From positions 186,001 to 250,000 of the forward strand of contig NW_020825329.1 of assembly GCF_003286085.1 (NCBI RefSeq): a stretch of 64,000 bases of DNA. The letters run 5' to 3'. The notes beneath the pieces are model-generated. The model ran no database searches and was not told where the DNA came from. It saw only the letters and a list, made by a program, of their open reading frames with translations. A program made the position numbers and the translations under genes. How positions within the stretch are numbered: position 1 is the stretch's first letter; each line of letters opens with the position of its first letter. Source of the DNA: Drosophila persimilis. Its lineage: Eukaryota; Arthropoda; Insecta; Diptera; Drosophilidae. Below are positions 10,204 through 19,910 of the stretch, one piece after another.

Positions 10204-11126
10204 GAAAAACGAGGGGGAACGTTGTGAGTTGCTGCGGACACCGCAACTCTACAGTTATACCCGATACTAAGTCAGTATGGCTCTCCTCCGGAAGACGCCG
10301 CGAATATTAAACGACACGACAAAGAGTGCGTGCGAGAGAGACAGAAAATCAGTCTGAGCGTGACGTCGGGCGCTGCGTAGCCAATGCAAATTGATTTGTT
10401 TCCTTTTGGCTACAAAAATTATCTGATCTGATCCAAACTCAGCAACCGGATAGATATAGTCATTTTCTATGATTCTGCGTTTTTAGTTTTCTCGAATCTG
10501 CAATATTGTGGATGCAACAGATTTTCGTCCTTTGTGAGGGCGGATGGGGGTGGGGCGAAATTCTGAGATATACGTTTTATAGTGACATCTTGAAGGAGTG
10601 TGTGTACCAAATTTGGTTACTCTAGCCTTAATAGTCTCTGAGATTTGTGGTTGCCTCAGATTTTCGTCCTTTGCGGGGGCGGAAGGGGGTGTGGCGAAAT
10701 TTTGACACAAAACGGTCAGATTTTGCACTCTAGAAGATATAGTCGTCTTCTACGATTCTGCGTTTTTAGTTTTCTCGTATCGTCGAAATTGTTGATGCCA
10801 CAGATTTTCGCTCTTTGTGGGGGCGAAAGTGGGCGGGGCAAAGTTTTGAATAATTTTTGTAGCAGTGACATATCACAGAAGACTGGATCCAAAACATCGT
10901 TGCTCTAGCTCTTATAGTCTTTGAGCATTAGGCGCTGAAGGGGACGGACAGACGGACGGACAGAGGGACAGACAGACATGGCTCAATCGACTCGGCTATT
11001 GATGCTGATCAAGAATATATATACTTTATGGGGTCGGAAACGATTCCTTCTGAACGTTACACACATACACTTTTACCACAAATCTAATATACCCCAATAC
11101 TCATTTTGAGTATCGGGTATAACAAA
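10204..11126 (-). mobile_element. DINE-1/INE-1-like element, near complete
   Basis: Reverse orientation relative to the copy at 17152-18288. It opens with the terminal sequence GAGGGGGAACGTTGTGAGTT and closes with ...TTTTGAGTATCGGGTATAAC. Hallmarks include the GACGGACAGACGGACGG run near 10940-10975, CTCGGCTATTGATGCTGATCAAG near 10990-11010, and TATATATACTTTATGGGGTCGGAAACG near 11014-11040. Such non-coding, rolling-circle-derived elements are very abundant in Drosophila. Inside are three related blocks with AGATTTTCGTCCTTTG followed by a G-rich GGGGCGAAATT box, starting near 10511, 10658 and 10798. It carries no protein gene. Confidence 0.85.
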
Positions 11127-11454
11127 AGAAGAAGACATAGTTTATGCTGACCCAGGAAATATACTATATCCGATTCTATTGCCTTCGTATGCGGGAGGCC
11201 ACAGCTCTAAGCCACTGACTAACCTGATCCAGGCCAAAACGGCAGACAATGATCAGTAACGGTATGGACAAGTTCCTCCCCCAAACAACACGCTCCCACT
11301 TTTGTGGGTAGGCAGTAGAGCTAATCCACTTTGAAACCTAATCCGACAGAAACATTGGAACGCGCTATTTAGAAGAGTGGCCTATCCGGCCAGATACTAC
11401 AGGTTCGTTACTATGCCTAGTAAGTTGATTAACCTCGAGCGCGGGGCTTTAAGT
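11127..11454. other. Unassigned spacer, no gene
   Basis: About 330 bases between the DINE-1-like element and the second gypsy 3' end. I see no open frame of note, no terminal repeat and no recognisable element; base composition is balanced. Confidence 0.4.
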
Positions 11455-12616
11455 TCAAAGGGACAGATCAGCATGGATACGTAAACGAAGAAGATCACCG
11501 GTCAGACCTTTGTCGGCTGCGGTATCGCCCATTGGCGAGAACGCGCACCCTACCATGATCCTTCAGGGCCACCTCTTAACAGTCAGGATCCCTCCAACAA
11601 AGACTGCGGTGGGTCACATCTCCGTCAGACGAGGTTGCATGGTTCCGATATAAGATATTTAGCCATGGTTCATTTCCAAACTAACTTTATTTAAGCAATC
11701 CATAGTTCTTCATTTAAATTCCTATAAAACCTAACTCTAATAGAATTTAGTCCCTAATATAAGCCTGCTATTCGATATTGTCTTACATTTATAGGGTATT
11801 ACTATACAGCATATACTGGGGAAAGAATATCATAGGGGCGAGGTAGGGTATAATGATCTTAGATCTATAAAAATGATTAGTAGTAGGTATATATAAATGC
11901 ACGAGCTAGGTTATGTGTTCATCATAGGAACAAGAAAACTTCAAACTTCATTAGGTTAACTTGGTCAGTGCCAAAACCAGACAAAAATACTACGTAGATA
12001 CTAGTGGTGCTAATCCTACGCGGAAAGAACAGAACATTTTTCAACGGGTCGCTGTAGCTGGGTGGATAATTACCTCAACAGAATTGCAACACTGTTTCGA
12101 ATCATTTTAGTAAACTGTGGGCGCTCGATTTCCAAATGGTCGAACGGCTGCCCCAGTATTGGAAATATATAACTGACGCGTCCACTCAAATTAAATGATT
12201 ACTTTGAGCCGCACTTGGCACTTGAACTAGGCTTTGACTTTGGCTTGACCTTGGTTTAGAGAACTGGGTCAGCTCTACAAGACTTCTTTTTCCACTGACG
12301 GTCACGAGGAGAAAAAGAAAGAGACTGGGACTACTAAGTACAGCAACCCACGTTTTTTTCACACTTTCCATGGTCTTCTTCTGTTATACAGAATCCAGAC
12401 ACAGCAATATTTAATAATATTTAATATAGTGCACGGCAGAAAAATTGCATATCAAAGCGTTGCCGCTTGGTCGCAAAACAGCTGTTGATAAGCTTTATCA
12501 AAGCTCAAAAGATCTTCAACTCGAATATTTTTACGTCCTAGTTTTAGGCTGTACTTTTGGGAGTTAGCCGTGGATAATTAAAATTCAAGAAGGCACGACA
12601 AGTGTCGAATATTACA
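11455..12616 (-). mobile_element. Second copy of gypsy LTR plus pol tail
   Basis: Near-identical repeat of 4394-5551 in the same orientation. It contains the whole LTR-like stretch and, at 12536-12616, the last part of the integrase C-terminus. Because it includes coding sequence on the side opposite to what a 5' LTR would have, it cannot be the 5' LTR of the element at 4394-9830. It is the 3' end of another copy, cut at 12616 where an LOA-type LINE begins. Similarity is high by eye, with a few substitutions and small indels (e.g. an extra TTAG near 12563). Confidence 0.75.
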
Positions 12617-13538
12617 AGCCTCCCGGAGGCTCTTTAACACAGCTAAGGCTGGGAACGTTGAGCGGAACTGGGCCGAATACAAGGGCAGTCTGTCCACTTA
12701 TAATAAAGAACTGAGGAAAGCCAACCGCGCCTCATGGCGTAAGTTCTGTAGCGACATTGAGAATAACTCAGAAGCCTCGCGCTTGCGCAAAGTTCTTTCA
12801 ATGACTACACCCACTCTGGGCTTCATGAAGAATGCCGACCAATCGTGGACAACGTCCAGCAATGAGTCGCTCAATCTTCTCCTTAACACCCACTTTACGG
12901 CTGCGATGAAAACAGACCACACTGCATCACGGCTCCTTCCGTTGCCTCAAGTGATATCATGAACCTGCTAAGCCAGGAAAATATTTCCTGGGCAATCAAA
13001 ATCTTCAAACCATACAAGTCTGCGGGGCCAGATGGCATCATCCCTGCCCAACTGATTCACGCTGGACAAAAAGCCACTAATTGGCTCGAAAGGATATACG
13101 AAAGAATCTTCTCCCATGGATATATCCCGGAAACCTGGCTTCATACCAAAGTCGTCTTCATTCCCAAGTCACACTGCCCCCAAAGATTTCAGACCCATGA
13201 GTCTAACGGCTTTTGGTCCGCCTAGTCGAATCTCAGACTCCCAGTATGCCTATCGGAAGGGAAGTTCCACCGAAACGACCCTACTCACGATCACATCGAT
13301 CATAGAAGCGTCCCTCAACTGTAAGGAGTACACCCTAGTAGCCTTCCTCGACATAGAAGGCGCCTTTAGTAACAACCTCCCGACCGCCATCACGGGTGCA
13401 CTGACGTACCTGGGGGTTGACTCCCGGACGGTGAGCCTGATCGCTCCCCATCACTGGGGACGTCAACGTCCACCAGATTTGTCAGCAGAGGCACCCCGCT
13501 GGGCGGAGTCCTCTCGCCCCCCCTATGGAACGTGGCGA
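12617..13538 (+). pseudogene. LOA-type LINE ORF2 fragment (endonuclease-RT linker and RT)
   Basis: The plus strand encodes NWAEYKGSLSTYNKELRKA and SWRKFCSDIENNSEASRLR (about 12660-12790), then RT fingers with KPYKSAGPDGIIPAQLI (12959-13225), then after a frameshift FRPMSLTAFG and DSQYAYRKGSSTETTL, FLDIEGAFSN and a WAESSRPPYGTWR-like end. Between FRPMSLTAFG and DSQYAYR a block of RT is missing. The same linker occurs in the minus-strand LINE at 48740-49102. It is cut by a DINE-1-like fragment at 13539. The relationship to the LOA clade (Bilbo, baggins) is from recognition only. Confidence 0.8.
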
Positions 13539-13700
13539 TACTCAAAATGAGTATATTAGATTTGTGGTAAAAGTGGATGTGTGTAACGCTCAGAAGGAAA
13601 CTTTTCTCACCCCATTAAGCATATTATTCTTGATCAGCCTCAATGGCCGAGTCGACTCTTTCCGACCGTCTTGTTTGACGCATAGTTCTCAGAGAACCAT
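13539..13700 (+). mobile_element. DINE-1-like end fragment
   Basis: Starts GATACTCAAAATGAGTATAT and continues with TTAGATTTGTGGTAAAAGTGG, the same end as in the element at 17152. It includes TTCTTGATCAGCCTCAATGG and GCCGAGTCGACTC. Only about 160 bases remain. It interrupts the LOA-type LINE to its left. Confidence 0.75.
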
Positions 13701-13719
13701 GCAATCAAAGTTGAAATGT

Positions 13720-13725
13720 TTTATT
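13720..13725 (-). terminator. Candidate polyadenylation signal of the aldo-keto reductase gene
   Basis: TTTATT on the plus strand gives AATAAA on the minus strand, about 190 bases past the stop codon at 13913. Other AT-rich variants lie closer to the stop, so this is only one candidate. Confidence 0.35.
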
Positions 13726-13912
13726 TTTAACTCTTATGATATATTAGACATCTTGTTGTGTCCTGTGACGTCGCTTAGACGAACTATGTTAACAATTCTT
13801 CTTAAATATCAACATTTTTAATGCAATAAATTTTGTATATTTGAAAAGAAGCTTAAATAAATTTTAATTGTATAACATTTTACTTTTAATCAAATAATTT
13901 GTGATACCAATT

Positions 13913-15260
13913 CTATTCCCCACGTTGATCATCGTCATTAAGTGTAGATTCACGTTGCTCCCGTGCCAATGGTACATTTTGAAGGTTATTGACATCTTGA
14001 TACTGGCTTTCTTCATCGCGTTCGAAAGGGTAAAATGGGTGTTCTTTTACTATATCATACTTTACAATTCGTTTCTTTGGCTTTATTCCAAGTAATGCGC
14101 GGGTATCTGAATCGTCCAGCTTAAAGTCGAATATATTTAAATTTTGACTTATATGCAAAGGATTAGCCGCCTTGGGTATAGGCACGACTCCATAGTCCAC
14201 CTAAAAAAAATTTTATTAATATTCACCTAACAAAGCAGTATGTTATTACCAAAAAGCGCAGGACTATTTGACCAGATGTTTTTTTATATTTCTTAACTAA
14301 TCTCTTCATGCCCTCCGAAAAGAAATATGTTGGGCTATGATTTTCTCTATTTGGCTGACCAAAAGGTGAATACGCAGTTACAACAATGCCATTGTAGCGA
14401 CAGTAGTCAACCAAATCTTTTTGCAAAAAACCCGGCCAGACCTCAACTTGGTTTACCACTGGTTTTGAGGAACTACATTGAATGACCCGTTGCACCTGTT
14501 CCATATTAAAGTTCGATAAGCCAATGCTGCGAACCATGCCTAGTTTTACGAGTTCCTCCATAGCGTTCCAGGTGTCTATATAATCAACGTCGCTGAAAAT
14601 GTAGCAATCTTTAGGATGAACTATTCATTCTCTACAGTAGTACTTACGTTGTCTGCAATTTACCGTCCGACATTGGCTTGAGAATCTCATCACACATATG
14701 TTTGTAGCCAACGGGAAAATGCAGCAAGTAAAGGTCGATATAGGTAAATCCTAGCAGCTTCAGTTGCTGCTCACATATACGACGCACATCACGAGGATCA
14801 TGGTGAGTGTTCCACAACTTTTAAAAACAAAAATTTAAATAAGACTATTATAAATTATAACTGTTTACCTTCGTAGTTAAAAATATATTCTCTCTAGATA
14901 TGTTTCCCATTTTAATTTGCGTACGAAGAGCTTCGCCTACATCTTTTTCATTTTCATAGTAGTATGCAGTGTCAAAGTGACGAAATCCAGTTTCTACTGC
15001 ACAATGTACCGCTGATGTGCATTGGAAACCGCGCAACTGAAAATATATACTTTTTAATACGTAATTTATATTCATGTCTAGGATATTGCCTTATACGTCC
15101 CAAATCCTAAAACGGGCATTTCATAACCACTGCTGAGCTTTATTTTTGGAGCCAACAGTATCGTAGACTCTCCGCGTAGAGGACGTTGATCACCACCAAG
15201 TATCATGGCCACACGTGAATTATCATCATCGCAAGTAGTCAAATAGCGTGATGGTATCAT
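13913..15260 (-). CDS. ARY: Aldo-keto reductase, five exons, intact (about 379 aa)
   Basis: Exons on the minus strand: 15260-15090, 15036-14869, 14817-14648, 14592-14250 and 14200-13913, joined in phase (1140 nt). The protein has the (beta/alpha)8 NADPH-dependent aldo-keto reductase layout. The catalytic tetrad is visible: Asp and Tyr in FRHFDTAYYYENEKD, Lys in IFLTTKLW, His in IDLYLLHFP. VRSIGLSNFN and the cofactor-binding IPKAANPLHISQN are also present. It would reduce carbonyls in the cytosol. The family usually has 300-330 residues; here both an N-terminal extension (about 35 residues) and a polar C-terminal tail are added. Introns 2-4 have GT-AG borders, but intron 1 appears to use a GC donor (15089-15088). 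ARY is my assignment because it neighbours kl-2, and both are Y-linked in D. melanogaster. Another paralogue is possible. Confidence 0.85.
15037..15089 (-). other. ARY: Intron 1 of the aldo-keto reductase with GC donor
   Basis: The only join that keeps the frame and the family sequence (GFGTYK followed by LRGFQC) places the donor at AAG|GCAATA and the acceptor at TTTTCAG|TTGCGC. The donor is therefore GC instead of GT. The nearby GT (ACGTATAA) would put the next exon out of frame. Confidence 0.6.
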
Positions 15261-15435
15261 TACGAAATGTTTTAACTGTATATTTAAAAATTTTGAATTT
15301 AAAATATGAGACTTGTTTTTAAAAATGTTGATTGAAATAATATTAAAGCAAAATAATAGTCAAATTATTTAGCCCAGTGCTTAAATCCTGTATTAGTAGA
15401 TTAAAAGATTTAACGACCCACCAGTTCATTAATAA
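15261..15435. promoter_or_regulatory. Upstream flank of the aldo-keto reductase gene
   Basis: Only about 175 AT-rich bases separate the ATG at 15260 from the next DINE-1-like element. Any core promoter and 5' UTR must lie here or inside the repeat. No clear TATA box or initiator can be fixed. Confidence 0.3.
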
Positions 15436-16070
15436 CGAGGGACAACGTTGTGAGTTAATGGTGCAACGGCAGCAAACCGATAGATTAGCTCTCCTCCGCA
15501 GACGGCGCGTAACAACGAACGACAAAGAGTGCGTGCGAAAGCGACGGAATATCAAAATGTCGTTGGGCGCTGCGTAGTCACTGCATATTGATTTGTTCCT
15601 TTTGGTTATAATAGTGTTTCTATCTGATCCAGGTTCAGCAATTTGGTAGATATAGTCATTCTGTATATGACCGTTTTAAATTTGATCGTATCTTCAAAAT
15701 TGTGAATGACACAGGCGGAAGGGGGTGGGGCGAAATTTTGAAATAAACTTGTAACAGTGAAATCTAACAGGAGTGTGGATACCAAATTGGGTTGCTCTAG
15801 CTTTAATAGTTTTGGAGATCTGTGGATGCCACAGTTTTTCGTCCATTGCGGGGCGGAAGGGGGAAATACACTTGTGCCGGTCTGATATCACAAGAATGTG
15901 GATATCAAACCTGGTTGCTCCTAGCTCTTGTAGACTCTGAGATCTAGGTGCTCATTTTTAGCGATAGGCAAAGACGACCATGAAACGTGTGTGTTAGAGA
16001 CAGACAGCGAGATAGAATGAAATTGTTTTCGTCATTCTGGCTATAATAATGATACAATCTGGTTCAGATT
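15436..16070 (-). mobile_element. DINE-1-like element, truncated and rearranged
   Basis: Begins with GAGGGACAACGTTGTGAGTT, like the copy at 10204, and carries CTCTCCTCCGCAGACGGCGCG, GACAAAGAGTGCGTGCGA, and G-rich GGGTGGGGCGAAATTTTGAA blocks near 15720 and 15850. The last part (about 15960-16070) matches internal sequence of the 17152-18288 copy in reverse. The terminal GAGTATCGGGTATA end is missing. Confidence 0.75.
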
Positions 16071-16073
16071 TAT

Positions 16074-16920
16074 TTATTTATATATATTATGGCAAACCAA
16101 GCTTTGCCAAACTTCGGTATCCTGCTGATGTCTTGATGGTAACTGGTCCAGCGTAATCCAATCCAGAATGTAGAAAGCAGCGGGTGGGCTGAGCGCGAAA
16201 GGCGGGAAGATCAGCCATGAGTTGTGTTCTCGTACCTTTGCGCTGGAGGAAACAAATCTTGCAGTCGAATTACCAATGCGTCCTCCTACGCGCAGAATTC
16301 CTTGGTCGTTAATAAATGGAGTGTAGCAAATCAACTTGGCTCAGCTGTTTGTACTCCACTTGGAAGAACTCCATCTTTACATGTTGGATTACCCTAGAGC
16401 GGGCATATTGAAGCTCCCATGACGATAAAAACGATGACCGGCGGTCCTTGCAACGAAGTCGATGTACAAAGCGGAAGCAAAAGATAATTGTTCGCAAGAG
16501 ATTTGACCAGGAGAAAACTTTTTTGATCATACAATATTTCGCCTGGTTTACCAAATGTACCGTCCGCTAAGGGTAGATCACAAATCTTTTCACACATCGG
16601 TGTGGTAGACTCGATCCTCTGGGTTGAAATTGAGGTCAAAGTTTTAATAGCCAGGGGTGTTACCACCACTGGGGCTGAGCTTGTGCGGGAGACCAACGTA
16701 ATGTGGCGCGACCTCTAGTAACCCCAGCAGGATTTGCGCCTGGTCCAACCACTGGTATACGAGTATGCGTGCGCGGCAATCCAATTCGTTGATAAATGAT
16801 TCGGCGACCATCGTTATAGTTGAACCAGTATCCAGCAGTATCCTTCAGGTTGTCTCGTTGGCCCAGGAGTCGACTATAGTGGCTAATTTCGGTCGGGCTA
16901 ATTTTACTGTGATTTTCTAT
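16074..16920 (-). pseudogene. BEL/Pao protease and integrase pieces, internally deleted
   Basis: On the minus strand an aspartic-protease stretch with LLDTGSTITMV lies near 16860-16790. It is followed by the downstream protease region (LPLADGTFGKPGEILY, about 16590-16540) and then directly by the integrase opening (YTPFINDQGILRVGGRIGNS, 16330-16260). RT and RNase H, which should lie between, are absent. Frames change at least twice. This is a deleted relic of a BEL-type element, of a different family from that at 1696-3140. Confidence 0.75.
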
Positions 16921-17151
16921 CTCTCTTATTCCCGTCCCTCACGCCCCTTCCGCATTCCTCTGCGCTCAGTTTCGCATTCCTCTTTGCGGATCACCGGCGC
17001 TTATCGAGCACCGGTATGTGGGGGCTCGCCCTCAGCGGCAAAGTTAGGTGGAGAAAGAAGGAAAGGGATAGAGAGATCAAGAAGCCTAAATGAAGAGGGA
17101 CAATGAAATAACCCGGGTAAAAATGCTTAGAGCATATGACTGTATTACGTT
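16921..17151. other. Short unassigned stretch
   Basis: Pyrimidine-rich near 16920-16985, then purine-rich with GGAGAAAGAAGGAAAGG. It may be the upstream gag end of the BEL relic, but no motif proves it. Confidence 0.3.
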
Positions 17152-18288
17152 ATTATACCCGATACTCAAAATGAGTATTGGGGTATATTAGATTTGTGGT
17201 AAAAGTGGATGTGTGTAACGTCCAGAAGGAATCGTTTCCGACCACATAAAGTATATATATTCTTGATCAGCATCAATAGCCGAGTCGACTGAGCCCTGTC
17301 TGTCTGTCCGTCTGTCCGTCTGTCCGTCCGTCCGTCCGTCCATCCGTCCGTCCCTATCAGCGCCTAGTGCTCAAAGACTATAAGAGCTAGAGCAACGATG
17401 TTTTGGATCCAGACTTCTTTGATATGTCACTGCTACAAAAATATTTCAAAACTTTGCCCCGCCCACTTCCGCCCCTACAAAGAGCGAAAATCTGTGACAT
17501 CCACAAGTTCGACGATACGAGAAAACTAAAAATTAAGAATCGTAGAAGATGACTATATCTTCTAGAGTGCAAAATCTGAACCAGATCGTATAATTATTAT
17601 AGCCAGAATCACGAAAACAATTTCACTCTTTCTCGCTCTGTCTCACTCTAACACACAGGTTTCATGGACGGTTTTGCCAATTGCAAAATATGAGTTCAAG
17701 GATCTCAGAACCCATAAGAGCTAGAGCAACCAAATTTGGTATCCACACTCCTGTGATATCGGACCTTGACCGTTTTATGTCAAAATTACGCCGCACCCCC
17801 TTCCGCCCCCGCAAAGGACGAAAATCTGGGGCAACCACAAATCTCAGAGGCTATTAAGTCTAGAGTAACCAAATTTGGTATCCGCACTTCTGTTAGATCT
17901 CACTATGAAACGTATATCTCAGAATTTCGCCCCACCCCCTTCCGCCACCACAAAGGACGAAAATCTGTTGCATCCACAATATTGCAGATTCGAGAAAACT
18001 AAAAACGCAGAATCATAGAAAATGACCATATCTATCCGGTTGCTGAATTTTGATCAGATCGGATAATTTTTATAGCCAAAAGAAACAAATCAATTTTCAG
18101 GGGCTACGCAGCGCCCGACGTCACGCTCAGACTGATTTTCTGTCTCTCTCGCACGCACTCTTTGTCGTGTCGTTTAATATTCGCGGCGTCTTCCGGAGGA
18201 GAGCCATACTGACTTAGTATCGGGTATAACTGTAGAGTTGCGGTGTCCGCAGCAGCTCACAACGTTCCCCCTCGTTTTTTTTCTTATT
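17152..18288 (+). mobile_element. DINE-1-like element, complete with both ends
   Basis: Opens TATACCCGATACTCAAAATG and closes ...ATCGGGTATAACTGTAGAGT followed by TGCGGTGTCCGCAGCAGCTC and ACGTTCCCCCTCG. It contains a 17303-17353 microsatellite of GTCTGTCC/GTCC units and repeated CCCCCTTCCGCC...AAAGGACGAAAATCTG blocks. It is reverse in orientation to the 10204-11126 copy and somewhat longer because of an extra internal segment (about 17580-17700). No protein gene. Confidence 0.88.
17303..17353 (+). repeat. GTCC/GTCTGTCC microsatellite in the DINE-1-like element
   Basis: Simple run of GTCTGTCTGTCCGTCTGTCC followed by several GTCC units. The equivalent site in other copies (e.g. about 10940-10975 in reverse, 38740-38765) differs in unit number. 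Confidence 0.8.
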
Positions 18289-19390
18289 CTTGCTATTTTT
18301 TGTTTCTTTTGGACCAGGCTAGATCTCTGTGACAATTTCAACTTCGATCAGCCACTAACTGCCGAACACTTTTTTCTCTCTGCCTCCTCCCCTACACACG
18401 GGGTATGGACGCATACGCGGAGCGATGAAACAAGCCGACGCGGCTGCCGGGCACTAGTTGGCCTCTCCTCTCTGGCTCGCCAAATTGCTCCAAGGCGACG
18501 TCCCAAAGCACCGGCGAATTTCTATGACCTGCAGCTGGTTGTCGTGGAAGACGATTCCAACCTAGGGAAATTTGCACACACAGAACACCTTTATACACTT
18601 CACTCGGCTGTTTTTCTTTTCAACTTACCCAAACGGGTGCCCCGTCGAAAGGGTGTATTGCAAGGGTATCACTATACAACGCCTCACTGCCTGAGATACA
18701 TTTCCTTGTCGTTATTTAATTTAAAAGGTTTCTCTCTCTTTTTTTTTAATATTTAAAATCCGGCTGCCACTTTAGAAAATGAACACCATCCAATGCTGTC
18801 GACCAGGCTTGGAATGCTGCAATGGCGTCCAATGACATCTGTTTGTAGCCTTTCTTCTTGTCGAACTTCGACTTCGAACCCGCTCTCCTTTCGACGAGGA
18901 AGTCTGACCTGGCTCTGACCAACTCTCTGATCCCAGGCACTCTTTGCCGACTGTTAAAGAGAATTTCTCTTGCCTCTCGTTATATGGTGCCTAATTTTCG
19001 GCGGACCCCAAAAACCCTAGGCCTCCTCACAGCAGCTACAAGCCTCACCGTACAATTGTTTCGTATTAAACTGGAAAATCTTCTGGAGATTGCTCGGAAA
19101 ATTCTGAAAGTCCAGAAAGAGCAGCAGGATGAAAATTACAGGATCAGCATCAGGAAACAAAGCGAGAGATACTCCAGCAAACTGCAAGATTTGTATACTC
19201 CTAATTCTGTTATCACACGATCTTTTTACATGGTTTTAGAATAACACGGATTGAAAATAAAAAATTTTAAATTTTCTTACAGGAAAAAACATCTAGAAAC
19301 TAAACGAAAACAAGAAAGAGCATAAAGATAATATGTTCAGCAGAAGTGTGTTACGCGAGGAAAATTAAAATTTAAATTACTAAGAGAACC
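18289..19390. other. Unassigned 1.1 kb stretch between DINE-1-like copy and LINE end
   Basis: No recognised gene. A 64-codon minus frame (18746-18940) and a 128-codon plus frame (18858-19244) overlap each other, and neither shows a known motif. The plus frame has a charged helical stretch (ILKVQKEQQDENYRIS) of the kind seen in coiled coils. It could be a relic of a retrotransposon gag. Confidence 0.35.
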
Positions 19391-19394
19391 AGAC

Positions 19395-19580
19395 ATGCAT
19401 TTAAAATACAAATACCACTATAATTACTAATTACTAGAAAGGTGTGCAAGGATTAGTAATTTTAATTTAATAAGAGGAAGAGAATTAGTGGTGGATATAA
19501 TATGGTAGAGGGAATTATATTCCGAGCATAAGACCCTAAACGGTTCATGCAAGGAATAATTCGATCGACAAAGTGGAAGG
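19395..19580 (-). pseudogene. 3' end of a CR1/jockey-type LINE
   Basis: The minus strand encodes NYSLHEPFRVLCSEYNSLYH, the usual C-terminus of jockey/CR1-group reverse transcriptases, followed by an AT-rich tail. The reverse complement of this region resembles 56535-56700, and a related end occurs at 36480-36560 (NYTQLEPFRVICHN). Confidence 0.65.
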
Positions 19581-19910
19581 AACAACGGTGTAAAATTTAC
19601 ATATGTACACGGAAGTACCTTTTTTCAAACAAACAAATTTGTTTTTCCAATGATTTCTAATTTTTTCCTACAGAATGATAGTATTATGGAGATGAAGCGG
19701 ACTATTTTTGCATACGATCCATGTCTTTTTTTACGGGCCTTTTTTAGGAACCAATCTACCGTGTAAAAACAGAATTAGGTGTATATGTATGTATTAGAGA
19801 TACACATTAAATTTAGTAAGCCTGGAAATCAACATTAGTGTACGCTCTAAAAACGGTTTTAATCAGTTCATAGAATTTCAAACTTGGAAAGTTAGGAATA
19901 TAATAATAGA
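19581..19910 (+). promoter_or_regulatory. Upstream flank of the kl-2 dynein gene
   Basis: AT-rich, without open frames. The transcription start of the dynein gene should lie here or further upstream. Short GTATATGTATGTATTAG motifs are present near 19780, but no promoter element can be called with confidence. Confidence 0.3.

Noticed and set aside
4394..12616. Reading 4394-5468 and 11455-12535 as the two LTRs of one gypsy element
   Set aside because: The right copy includes the pol tail on the wrong side for a 5' LTR, so it belongs to another copy.
17303..17353. GTCC-type array as a CRISPR-like or satellite locus
   Set aside because: Simple microsatellite known inside DINE-1-type elements; no spacers.
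18238..18756. 172-aa plus frame starting in the DINE-1-like end
   Set aside because: Its start is repeat sequence and it ends in a T-rich run; no domain. Kept only as an unassigned stretch.
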